A stretch of DNA of 64,000 nt, taken from contig CAJTTQ010000001.1 of the NCBI GenBank assembly GCA_910579145.1, positions 114,084 to 178,083 of the forward strand. The letters are read 5' to 3'. Under the pieces are notes generated by a model, which had not been told where the DNA came from, made no database searches, and saw only the letters and a list, made by a program, of their open reading frames with translations. Source of the DNA: an uncultured Eubacterium sp. (GTDB lineage Bacteria; Bacillota; Clostridia; Lachnospirales; Lachnospiraceae). This document shows positions 46,499-54,963 of this stretch, piece after piece; the stretch's first letter is position 1, and the number at the start of each line of letters is the position of its first letter. The translations under genes and the position numbers were made by a program.

Positions 46499-47599
46499 GT
46501 GAAGAAAAGAGCAGTAGTTGTTAGTGTATTATTATCGGCATCACTTTTCCTGACAGGATGTTCATGGAGTGATATCGCGGCAAAATTTACAGGTGCGGAT
46601 ACGGAATCTACCCAGTCTTCGGGAGATAAAGACTATGTGGCAGCAGACTGTGTGACACTCGCGGAGTACAAAGGCGTTGAGGTGGACTGTACAGTCAGTG
46701 ATGATGAGCTCCAGTCAGAGATCGACTCTACATTGAGCAGTCATTCCACGGAAAACAAGATTAAAAAAGGAACCTGTAAAAAAGGTGATACGGTCAGCAT
46801 TGATTTTGTCGGAAAAATCGATGGAAGAGAGTTTGACAATGGAAGCGCCGAAGATTATTCGATCACGTTGGGCAGTTCCGGGTTTATTGATGGGTTTGAC
46901 GACGGTGTCATCGGTATGAAAGTCGGAAAGAAAAAGGATTTGAAGCTTCGTTTTCCGGATGATTATGGGAAAGACGAGCTGAACGGCAAAGATGTGGTAT
47001 TTACCGTAACGCTGAATTACATTTCAGAGACGGTCACACCGGAGTTCAATGATGAGTTTGTAGCGAATAACACCGAAAATAAGACAGTGGACGAGTTTAA
47101 AACAGCGACCCGCCAGAACCTTTCCCAGCAGAAGAAGGATAAGGCGGGAGAGACTGCTTTTGGAACGATAGAGGAAGGCTCCGAAGTGAAAACGTATCCG
47201 GAAAGCCTGGTCAGCATGTGTTCTTCCCAGCTGGATGCGTACTATCGGTATATGTCGACCCAGTACGGGTTTGAAGATTTTAATGCTTTTCTGACTCAGA
47301 TGCAGATGAACGAGGATTCTTATAAGCAGATGCTCGACCAGTCGGCTCAGAGTATTGCCAAAACACAGCTCGTGGCAGAGGCGATTGCCGTCAAGGAGGG
47401 AATCGCGGTAAGCGATGAGGAGATCAAAGAGGAGATTACGAATGCCGTTTCGCAGGGAGGTCAGACAGAAGAAGATCTTCGCAAGAGTTTTCAGGAACTT
47501 TATGGCGATGTGATCACGATAGAGGAGTATTATCGTATTACATTGACAACAAATAAAGTTGTGGATTTTGTAGGCGAAAATGCAAAGATTGTCGAATAA
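46499..47599 (+). CDS. Lipoprotein with FKBP-type PPIase and trigger-factor-like C-terminal domain
   Basis: A 366-residue exported lipoprotein. The signal peptide ends in a lipobox LFLTGC, with Cys21 as the lipidation site. A short Ser/Thr/Asp linker and a helical stretch (60-90) lead to an FKBP prolyl-isomerase domain (about 92-185: GDTVSIDFVGKIDGREFDNG, GFIDGFDDGVIGMKVG, FPDDYGKDELNGKDVVF). A trigger-factor-like helical C-domain (about 190-360) follows. The ribosome-docking N-domain of true trigger factor is missing. It likely acts as a foldase/chaperone outside the membrane, an inference from architecture. GTG 46499 has AGGAGG 7-12 bases upstream. Confidence 0.88.
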   Translation: MKKRAVVVSVLLSASLFLTGCSWSDIAAKFTGADTESTQSSGDKDYVAADCVTLAEYKGVEVDCTVSDDELQSEIDSTLSSHSTENKIKKGTCKKGDTVSIDFVGKIDGREFDNGSAEDYSITLGSSGFIDGFDDGVIGMKVGKKKDLKLRFPDDYGKDELNGKDVVFTVTLNYISETVTPEFNDEFVANNTENKTVDEFKTATRQNLSQQKKDKAGETAFGTIEEGSEVKTYPESLVSMCSSQLDAYYRYMSTQYGFEDFNAFLTQMQMNEDSYKQMLDQSAQSIAKTQLVAEAIAVKEGIAVSDEEIKEEITNAVSQGGQTEEDLRKSFQELYGDVITIEEYYRITLTTNKVVDFVGENAKIVE

Positions 47600-47610
47600 T
47601 AGGAAGAATA

Positions 47611-47645
47611 AAGGGACTGTATTAAAGCAGTCCCTTCTCATTATG
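47611..47645 (+). terminator. Intrinsic terminator after the lipoprotein gene
   Basis: AAGGGACTG (47611-47619) pairs perfectly with CAGTCCCTT (47628-47636) around an eight-base loop; the following tract (CTCATTAT) is only moderately T-rich. Confidence 0.75.
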
Positions 47646-47689
47646 TTACAGACAAGGGCAGTTCGCTTGTGTGAAAGAAGGAGGGTTAT

Positions 47690-50600
47690 ATGGAACAGAC
47701 AAACAAATGTAAGAGCCTGCCAAAGCGGGTGTTGAGCATCGTCATGGCGCTGGCGTTTGTCGTCAGCGGTCTGCAGGTCTCGGGGAACCCGGCTGTCGTG
47801 AAAAATGCCAGGGCGGCTTCGACGAGCAGTACGATGGAGACGGAAACGTATCTGGATGAGCGTTATGTCAAGGATACCGAGGTGCTGCGGTTTTATAAGA
47901 TCCTGGCGAACGCGGAGCGGATGGGGGATCTGTCCGAAGTGGATGGCGTGCCTGCCAGCCAGGTGCTTCAAAACTGTACGTCGTCAGACTACACGAAAGA
48001 TGTATATGGTACATATCTGACGGAGTATTCGGGAAAGATCAATTTTTCCGGCTTGACAGTCAAAAACGTAGACGGCATCGGATGGGCGAGATCGGCGAAG
48101 GAGATCGATCTGTCAGGCGCCGTGTTTACGAATGCGCTGACAGAGATCCCGGCCAATGAGTTTGCTGCCTGTAAGGCGCTGGAGAAGATCGTACTGCCGG
48201 GTACGGTCAAAAAGATCGGCGGGAATGCGTTTGAGTCGTGTTTGAAGCTTAGTACGCTGGTGATCGGAAGCGGTACGGACGGCATCGTAGACCTGACCAA
48301 TGTAGACGAGATCGGTGCGTCCGCGTTCAGCAGCTGTTCGAGTATGGAAGAGGTGAAGTTCGCTCCGTATGGAACGCATGATTCGGAACTAAAGATCGGC
48401 GCGAACGCGTTTTCATCCTGTGCGAAGATCAGACAGATTGAAATCCCGATCAAGACGGCGGATAATCTCGGCGCGAATGCGTTTGAAAACTGTGAGAATC
48501 TCGAGAAGGTCGGGTTGCAGAATGATCTGAGTTATGTAAGCAATGCCCTATTTAAAGGGGCAAGTACTGCTAGCGGGGAAGGGCTGTTATTGTATATCAT
48601 CGAGAAGGGGGAGGACAGTGTGAGCCGCCTTCCGGAACAGGTTACCTATATTGGTGACCAGTGTTTTTCGGGCGCCAATATGAAAACGCTGGATCTGACT
48701 CGTTGTACCAAACTTGTCAAGATCAACCAGTATGCGTTTTCTGGTTCGCAATGGATCCTGCAGGATCTCATCCTGCCTTCGTCATTAAAAGAAATTGAGA
48801 TGATGGCCTTTAATGCCTGCAAATTGGATTCGCTTACGATCCCTGAAAATTGTTCCATAATCGGGGAAGGGGCGTTTTCCCGGTCCGGTCTTTCCTCGAT
48901 CCAACTGCCCAAAACGCTGAAAGAGATCAGGAAAGAGACATTTAGTGAATGTCAATATCTGCGAGGTGAGGACATTACCATCCCGACTGGTTCCGTTTTG
49001 GAGACGATCGGTAGTCGCGCGTTTAAAGAGTGTAAACAGTTGGGAACGACAGCATTCCTGAAAGATTTAACAGATCTGCAAACGATAGAAGATGAGGCAT
49101 TTTCGAATTGTTATGAAGTATATAAATTAAACGTTACGAATGAGCAGAGTAATCTGTATGGAGATAAGAGGATCATCAGCGGACTAGAAGAAATCATCCT
49201 TCCAGACTGTGTCCAAACGCTCGGTGCAAGTGTATTTGCGGATAACTACGCGCTGCGCAGGGCGGATTTGGGAACGGGAGTCATCCATCTCCCGGATAAA
49301 GCATTCTTTAACTCCCGGACGACGGCTTCTAAGTCTGGAGCTGGTCTGGAAACGGTCATAGTATCGGGGAATCTTCAGAGCATCGGTGAAGAGGCATTTG
49401 CCAATCAGTCAAGGCTGCACACGATCGGATACCGGGATGGAAGTACGAAAACAGTCGAAGACGGGGTGGTCCAGTTTAAAGAAGGTCTTCTGTCTGTCGG
49501 GGCAAAGGCATTTTTAGGCTGTGGGATCCAGAGCAGTTTTTCAACGTCAGCAGCAGATGCCTATGTAATAAAAGGTGCGGTGAAAGATACTTACTCGGCT
49601 GGGTGCAGTAAATTCCTCATATATGATTACGAAAATGTAGGAAAAGAAGATGATTACTGCCGGATTGGGTATATCAATGAAAGCGATATTGTGAATACAG
49701 CTGATTTGATCAAAGATGGTGATTATGTCGCGATTGGCGGTCTGACGGAGAGCGGCAGCGAAAAATATGATCTCGTTCATCTCGTTGCCAAAGAGGTGTA
49801 CGTGACTGGCAGAATTTCGATCGTTCCGCTTGAGGGGGCACAGGCGTTTTCGTTCTTTTCTACGTACGATACGGAATCAGAATCCTATCAAAACCGTTTA
49901 TTCTGTAATTCGAATACGATGAATGTCGTGTATTTCGCTGCAGAAGCGTTATCGACAGCTGTATCTAAAGAACCGGCGGTCGGAGCGCAGGCAGTCTGGA
50001 CTTCGGTTACCGCAAACCATGCGGTTCCCAATGTGGCGGTGCCTAATGTACTTTCAAAGTCGTTTATGGCTTCCTATGTGTTTGGAGTGGAAAATGTGAT
50101 CATCCCGGATACAGTCATTGATGATAAATTGGGAGAACGCGCGTTTGAAGGATGTATTAACCTGAATGAAGTAACATTGTCTAAAAACCTCACGGAGATC
50201 AAGAATGGTACGTTTGCCGGCGCCGGTATGGAAGTTTTAAATTCCTTAAATACTTCGACGGAGGCAAAATATGATGATTACTACGGACTTCGGACGGTAA
50301 AAAGTTCCGAGGCAGGAAGTGTTACGATCCCCAACAGCGTAAAAACGATCGGCACGAATGCGTTTAGCAACTGTTACAATCTCCTGCTGCAGACAAAAGG
50401 CGGCAGTTCATTTGGAACGGGTGTGGAGAGTATTGGCGATAACGCCTTTATGAACTGTCTCTCACTGGACAGCATCCGCTTTCCAACGACGCTCAAGACG
50501 ATCGGCAGGGAAGCGTTTGCCGGGTGCAGCGTTCAGGAGCAGAAACAGCGGGAAAGCTTCTATACCAATACTGGTCAGAGATATGTGTACTGGTGTAATC

Positions 50601-53308
50601 GGCGTGAGTATGGGACGAAGGGCGAGAAAAAGAAAGGCTTAAATGAAATCGACTTTACAGCAGCCACAAAGTTGGAGGGTATCGGAGCAGGAGCTTTTAA
50701 ACGGGCAAATGTTGTGACAGTGAATCTGACGGATTCGCCGCTCGTAAAGATTCCAGATAATCTGTTTGAACAGTGTACGTTTTTAAAGACGATCGCTTTT
50801 CAGGAAAAGACAGAAAGTGTCGGCTCCAATGTGCTGAAAGACAGCATTAACATCGCGTCGGTCCGTGTACCGGCAAACGCTGTTTTGAAGCGGGATATGA
50901 TTTCCGGGGCGTTTGGAAAACTGGTGTCTGATTCCGATCCGACTCTCGTATTTTCCTACAATGAAAAAGAGACGATCGTCCTTCCGATCGGTTCGAGTGT
51001 TCGTCTGCCGATCAAAGCGGTAAATAAAGATAATATCAACGGTGAGGTGAAAATATCGGCGGGTGATAAGGAAACGATCATCGGAAAAGAAAATGCCTAC
51101 AAGGGGATGTACGCCGAAATCCGTACGAGCGATGACCCATATTCCTTTGTCCTGTATGGTACAGAATATATTACTGATCCGGTTACGGTGCGCGTCGTCG
51201 TCGCGACAAGCCATCAGTATGCCGGTTCCACGAGTTATATGATCAGCCCGCATGAATTTGCCTTTCAGGTGAAAGTACAGGATCAGCCGACCGAGAAGAT
51301 TACGGTTTCTGCGGCGGCAGATCAGTACGTGAAAAACAATCCGTCGATGTACGTCGAGAATTCCTCCAGTAAGATCCTTTACCTTCCATTTGGAAAGGAT
51401 GCCTCGACGAAAGGCGTGACACTGACGACGGAATTAGAACCTCTCGGGACGACGAGCGAGGTCGAGTGGACGTCAGATAATCCAGCTATCACGATCAGCG
51501 ATATGAAGTACGAGAAAGGGAGCGGGGTCGCTACCGCTGTCATCCAGTCAACCGAGATCGGTGATGGCATCGTGACGGTGAAATCTGGTGAGAAAACAGA
51601 TAAGATCCATGTATACAGCGTGATCCCGGTTGCTGCCTCCAACGGCCTTACGTGTACGACAGGAGGTACTTACCTTGGTACAAATCTGACACCGAATTCA
51701 GGCAGCAACCCATACGGCTTATCGATCGGCGATGAGGACCAGCTGGTCATAAAAGCCAATTACGGAAACACGGACTATACCGACGAGCAAATCGCTTCTT
51801 ACGGGGAAAAATGGGTATTCCAGACGTCGGATGAAACGGTGATGTCGGTCAAAGAGGATGGGACGATCAAGGCACTAAAAGAAGGGGATGCAGTTATTAC
51901 AGTTTCGGCGCAGGGAAGCGGCCAGAGACTGCAGTTCTATTTCCATGTCGCAGACCAGCTTAATTATACACCGGCTTCCATATTGATAAATGGTGAAAAT
52001 GTGATGGAAAACGACAATAAGCAGCTCCAGCTCACGATGAACATCGGTGAGAACGCGAACCTGTCTGCGAAAGTCGTTCCTTCCAATGCCCGGCAGGATG
52101 TGACATGGGAAGTGACAGGAGGCGATAAGTCGTGTGTATCGGTCGATGAGAATGGTGTCGTGTCCGCGCTCAAGCGAGGAACCGGAACGATCATCACGGT
52201 TTCTTCGAAAGAGGCGCCGGCGGTAAAAGCATCAATTACCATTATCGTCAATGCGCCGGCGACTGGTTTGAAGATTCTGAATGGGGATTTTACACTCGAT
52301 ATTGGAAAGTCTATGACGATCAGTAAGACGACGCGGGAGGGCGATGCGAGAGGGTTCTTTGTATCACCGGTTGATTCGACGGATGGCATCACATGGACCA
52401 GCAGCAATGAGGGCGTCCTCTCTGTAACCAGTTCGAACGCACAGGGAGTGACGGTCAAAGCGGTAGCTGCCGGGACGGCGATACTGACCGGAACGACATC
52501 GTCGGGTGTCAGCGCATCGGTCCAGGTGACCGTACCGGTTACAAAGATTCCGGTAAACGGTATCCTCGTTGATAAACAAGTGACGATCAATGTCGGCAGT
52601 TCCTACCAGCTCCGTCCGCAGATCCAGCCGGCGAATGCCAATGAGAGTGTAACGTATACGTATCAGTCTTCGAATGCTAAAATTGCCACGGTCGATGCGA
52701 ATGGATTGATCCGCGCTGTGGCACCGGGGACGGTAAATGTAACCGTCAAGACGAATACGAACCGGATGGTAAGCTGCCAGGTAATTGTAAAGGCTCCGGC
52801 GAAAAAGGTTGTACTTGCCGCGAAAAACAGGTCGAGCGCGAAGAAGGTTTATGTGGCGAAAGGGCAGAGTATTTACCTGAAAGTGATGATGACGCCGAAG
52901 GATTCGACGGACACGGTAACATATAAATCGAGTAAATCAAAGATTGCTGCGGTAAATCCGAGCGGTGTCGTAACGGCAAAGAAGAAAGGAACCGCCAAGA
53001 TCACAGCGACAGCATCTTCAAAGAAAAAGGCGACGATTACGGTCATTGTCCAAAAGAAGGCCGTGGCGTCGAAAAAGGTAACCGTTAAAGCACCGAAAAC
53101 GTTAAAGAGAGGAAAGACAGCACGGATGACGGTCTCTCTCAGATCAGCGAAATCCACCGATACGCTCACGTATGCCAGCAGCAATACGGCGATCGCCCAG
53201 GTAGATGAGTGCGGTTACGTGACAGCCTTAAAGAAGAAGGGAACGGTAAAGATTACCGTGACGGCATCTTCCGGCAAAAAGGTGACGAAGAAAATAAAAG
53301 TGAAATAA
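47690..53308 (+). CDS. Giant BspA/LRR and Big-domain surface protein
   Basis: An 1872-residue secreted protein. The signal peptide (about 1-42, VLSIVMALAFVVSGLQVSG) is followed by a short helical segment and many LRR_5/BspA repeats to about residue 1060, such as LEKIVLPGTVKKIGGNAFESC and LKTIGREAFAGCSV. At least five bacterial Ig-like Big_2 domains run from about 1340 to the end, each with a VTWxSxNxxxxxVxxxGxVxAxxxGxAxIT pattern. The last two are very Lys-rich (SSKKKATITVIVQKKAVASKK), which may bind anionic wall polymers. No LPxTG. AAGGAGGG precedes the ATG. It is in effect a fusion of the LRR type seen at 31607-35399 with a stalk. Confidence 0.9.
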   Translation: MEQTNKCKSLPKRVLSIVMALAFVVSGLQVSGNPAVVKNARAASTSSTMETETYLDERYVKDTEVLRFYKILANAERMGDLSEVDGVPASQVLQNCTSSDYTKDVYGTYLTEYSGKINFSGLTVKNVDGIGWARSAKEIDLSGAVFTNALTEIPANEFAACKALEKIVLPGTVKKIGGNAFESCLKLSTLVIGSGTDGIVDLTNVDEIGASAFSSCSSMEEVKFAPYGTHDSELKIGANAFSSCAKIRQIEIPIKTADNLGANAFENCENLEKVGLQNDLSYVSNALFKGASTASGEGLLLYIIEKGEDSVSRLPEQVTYIGDQCFSGANMKTLDLTRCTKLVKINQYAFSGSQWILQDLILPSSLKEIEMMAFNACKLDSLTIPENCSIIGEGAFSRSGLSSIQLPKTLKEIRKETFSECQYLRGEDITIPTGSVLETIGSRAFKECKQLGTTAFLKDLTDLQTIEDEAFSNCYEVYKLNVTNEQSNLYGDKRIISGLEEIILPDCVQTLGASVFADNYALRRADLGTGVIHLPDKAFFNSRTTASKSGAGLETVIVSGNLQSIGEEAFANQSRLHTIGYRDGSTKTVEDGVVQFKEGLLSVGAKAFLGCGIQSSFSTSAADAYVIKGAVKDTYSAGCSKFLIYDYENVGKEDDYCRIGYINESDIVNTADLIKDGDYVAIGGLTESGSEKYDLVHLVAKEVYVTGRISIVPLEGAQAFSFFSTYDTESESYQNRLFCNSNTMNVVYFAAEALSTAVSKEPAVGAQAVWTSVTANHAVPNVAVPNVLSKSFMASYVFGVENVIIPDTVIDDKLGERAFEGCINLNEVTLSKNLTEIKNGTFAGAGMEVLNSLNTSTEAKYDDYYGLRTVKSSEAGSVTIPNSVKTIGTNAFSNCYNLLLQTKGGSSFGTGVESIGDNAFMNCLSLDSIRFPTTLKTIGREAFAGCSVQEQKQRESFYTNTGQRYVYWCNRREYGTKGEKKKGLNEIDFTAATKLEGIGAGAFKRANVVTVNLTDSPLVKIPDNLFEQCTFLKTIAFQEKTESVGSNVLKDSINIASVRVPANAVLKRDMISGAFGKLVSDSDPTLVFSYNEKETIVLPIGSSVRLPIKAVNKDNINGEVKISAGDKETIIGKENAYKGMYAEIRTSDDPYSFVLYGTEYITDPVTVRVVVATSHQYAGSTSYMISPHEFAFQVKVQDQPTEKITVSAAADQYVKNNPSMYVENSSSKILYLPFGKDASTKGVTLTTELEPLGTTSEVEWTSDNPAITISDMKYEKGSGVATAVIQSTEIGDGIVTVKSGEKTDKIHVYSVIPVAASNGLTCTTGGTYLGTNLTPNSGSNPYGLSIGDEDQLVIKANYGNTDYTDEQIASYGEKWVFQTSDETVMSVKEDGTIKALKEGDAVITVSAQGSGQRLQFYFHVADQLNYTPASILINGENVMENDNKQLQLTMNIGENANLSAKVVPSNARQDVTWEVTGGDKSCVSVDENGVVSALKRGTGTIITVSSKEAPAVKASITIIVNAPATGLKILNGDFTLDIGKSMTISKTTREGDARGFFVSPVDSTDGITWTSSNEGVLSVTSSNAQGVTVKAVAAGTAILTGTTSSGVSASVQVTVPVTKIPVNGILVDKQVTINVGSSYQLRPQIQPANANESVTYTYQSSNAKIATVDANGLIRAVAPGTVNVTVKTNTNRMVSCQVIVKAPAKKVVLAAKNRSSAKKVYVAKGQSIYLKVMMTPKDSTDTVTYKSSKSKIAAVNPSGVVTAKKKGTAKITATASSKKKATITVIVQKKAVASKKVTVKAPKTLKRGKTARMTVSLRSAKSTDTLTYASSNTAIAQVDECGYVTALKKKGTVKITVTASSGKKVTKKIKVK

Positions 53309-53312
53309 GCTG

Positions 53313-53340
53313 ACATATAAAAATCCCCCCTGCATATACT
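53313..53340 (+). promoter_or_regulatory. Sigma-E-like promoter for spoIVA
   Basis: ACATATA at 53313-53319 resembles the -35 and CATATACT at 53333-53340 matches 7 of 8 of the sigma-E -10 CATACAMT, with a 13-base spacer (consensus 14-15). SpoIVA is a known sigma-E regulon member in Bacillus. The -10 sits at the edge of the loop of the terminator hairpin, so the transcript would start near 53347. Confidence 0.5.
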
Positions 53341-53367
53341 GTAACAGTTGAGCAAGGGGGTTTTTTT
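53318..53367 (+). terminator. Intrinsic terminator whose right arm is the spoIVA Shine-Dalgarno
   Basis: AAAAATCCCCCCTGC on the left pairs with GCAAGGGGGTTTTTTT on the right (one A bulge or mismatch). It ends the giant surface gene 16 bases after its stop. The right arm AAGGGGG (53354-53360) is the only Shine-Dalgarno for the ATG at 53368, which follows the T-run directly. Confidence 0.82.
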
Positions 53368-54846
53368 ATGGACAGTGGATATAATGTGTACGAGGATATA
53401 AACAAGAGAACCGGCGGAGAAATATATCTGGGCGTCGTAGGACCCGTCCGAACCGGAAAAAGTACTTTTATAAAAAATTTTATGGAGTTGATGGTCATAC
53501 CGGAACTTTCCGATGAGGGAGAACGGCAGAGGACGATCGATGAGCTCCCGCAATCTTCCGATGGAAAGACCATCATGACGACGGAGCCGAAATTCGTTCC
53601 CAAGGATGGGGCGTGGATCACGCTGCCAAGCGGCGAAAAGGGCAGGATCCGCCTGATCGACTGCGTAGGTTTTGTCGTAAAGGACGCGGTCGGCTACATG
53701 GAGGAAGACCGGGCACGTATGGTGAAGACGCCTTGGTCGCCGCAGGAGATCCCGTTTGAGAAAGCAGCGGAACTCGGAACAAAGAAGGTGATCGGCGAGC
53801 ACTCCAATATAGGCATTATTATCACGACAGACGGCAGTTTTACAGAATTGTCAAGAGAGCAGTATATCGAGGGCGAGGAACGGACCGTATTAGAATGCCA
53901 GAAAGCCGGTAAGCCGACGATCATCATTTTAAATACATTGTATCCCCGCAGCGACCAGACGCAGAAGCTGGCGGCGGAGATGGAACAGAAGTATGGGTTG
54001 AGCGTACTGCCGCTGAATTGTAAAGAGTTGGAAAAGGAGGATATATATAGTATTATGGAGACGATCTTGTCCGATTTCCCGATTGGGAGAATCAATTTTT
54101 TCCTGCCAAAATGGGTCGAATTTTTGGATCGGGAGCACTGGCTGAAAAAAGACCTTTTGGAACAGTGCCGCGAGATGCTGATGAACATGCGGGTTATGCG
54201 GGATGTGACGAAGGAGAGCTTAACGTTAGAGGCAGATTATATTAAAGGCGTCTACATACAGGATAAACAGCTGGAGAACGGGCAGGTTAATATTTCAATT
54301 GAATTTGAGGAACATTATTATTATGAAATATTGAGCGATATGATCGGGACGCCGATCACCGGCGAGTATGAATTGATCGCGACGCTGAAAGAACTGGCCG
54401 GAAAGAGGGCGGAATTTGAGTCGATCGGCACGGCGTGTGAGCAGGTCAAAGGGCGCGGGTACGGGATCGTCACGCCGACGATGGAAGAAATCGAGATCGC
54501 GGATCCCGAACTGATCAAGCACGGGAATAAATACGGGGTAAAGATCAAGGCGGTCTGCCCGTCCCTCCATCTGATCCAGGCAAACATCGAGACAGAGATC
54601 GCGCCGATCGTCGGGAGTGAAGAACAGGCAAAAGATCTGATTGAATACATTGAAATGAACAGCAAGGAAAATCCGGACGGAATTTTTGATACAAATATCT
54701 TTGGAAAAACGATCCGGCAGCTCGTGGACGACGGCATTATGAATAAAGTGAACCGGCTGACAGAAGAGAGCCAGGTGAAACTACAGGATACGATCCAAAA
54801 AGTGGTAAACGATTCCAACGGCGGACTTGTCTGCATCATCATTTGA
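53368..54846 (+). CDS. spoIVA: Stage IV sporulation protein A
   Basis: Mother-cell ATPase that polymerises on the forespore surface and forms the base of the spore coat. The 492-residue length equals that of Bacillus SpoIVA. It starts with the conserved VYEDINKRTGGEIYLGVVGPV and has Walker A GPVRTGKST at about 25-33, FVPKDGAWITLPSGEKGRIRLIDCVGF holding the switch/Walker B region, and the conserved C-terminal tail GLVCIII. Downstream genes are a hydrogenase-like protein and an NlpC/P60 enzyme. This is direct evidence of a spore former. Confidence 0.97.
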   Translation: MDSGYNVYEDINKRTGGEIYLGVVGPVRTGKSTFIKNFMELMVIPELSDEGERQRTIDELPQSSDGKTIMTTEPKFVPKDGAWITLPSGEKGRIRLIDCVGFVVKDAVGYMEEDRARMVKTPWSPQEIPFEKAAELGTKKVIGEHSNIGIIITTDGSFTELSREQYIEGEERTVLECQKAGKPTIIILNTLYPRSDQTQKLAAEMEQKYGLSVLPLNCKELEKEDIYSIMETILSDFPIGRINFFLPKWVEFLDREHWLKKDLLEQCREMLMNMRVMRDVTKESLTLEADYIKGVYIQDKQLENGQVNISIEFEEHYYYEILSDMIGTPITGEYELIATLKELAGKRAEFESIGTACEQVKGRGYGIVTPTMEEIEIADPELIKHGNKYGVKIKAVCPSLHLIQANIETEIAPIVGSEEQAKDLIEYIEMNSKENPDGIFDTNIFGKTIRQLVDDGIMNKVNRLTEESQVKLQDTIQKVVNDSNGGLVCIII

Positions 54847-54876
54847 TACCAGGTAAAACGGCTGGCGTTGTTTTCT

Positions 54877-54906
54877 GAATAGAATCCCTCCTTTTTCTCT
54901 ATACTA
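54877..54906 (+). promoter_or_regulatory. Sigma-G-like promoter for the hydrogenase-like gene
   Basis: GAATA at 54877-54881 fits the sigma-G -35 (GHATR); after 18 bases, TATACTA at 54900-54906 matches six of seven -10 positions (CATXHTA). No sigma-A pair of similar quality is seen in the 117-base gap. Confidence 0.42.
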
Positions 54907-54963
54907 CGAATGGGTGGTTTGGGAAATCAGGAGGGAATTTTATTTCCAGATAGGAGGCTGGTT

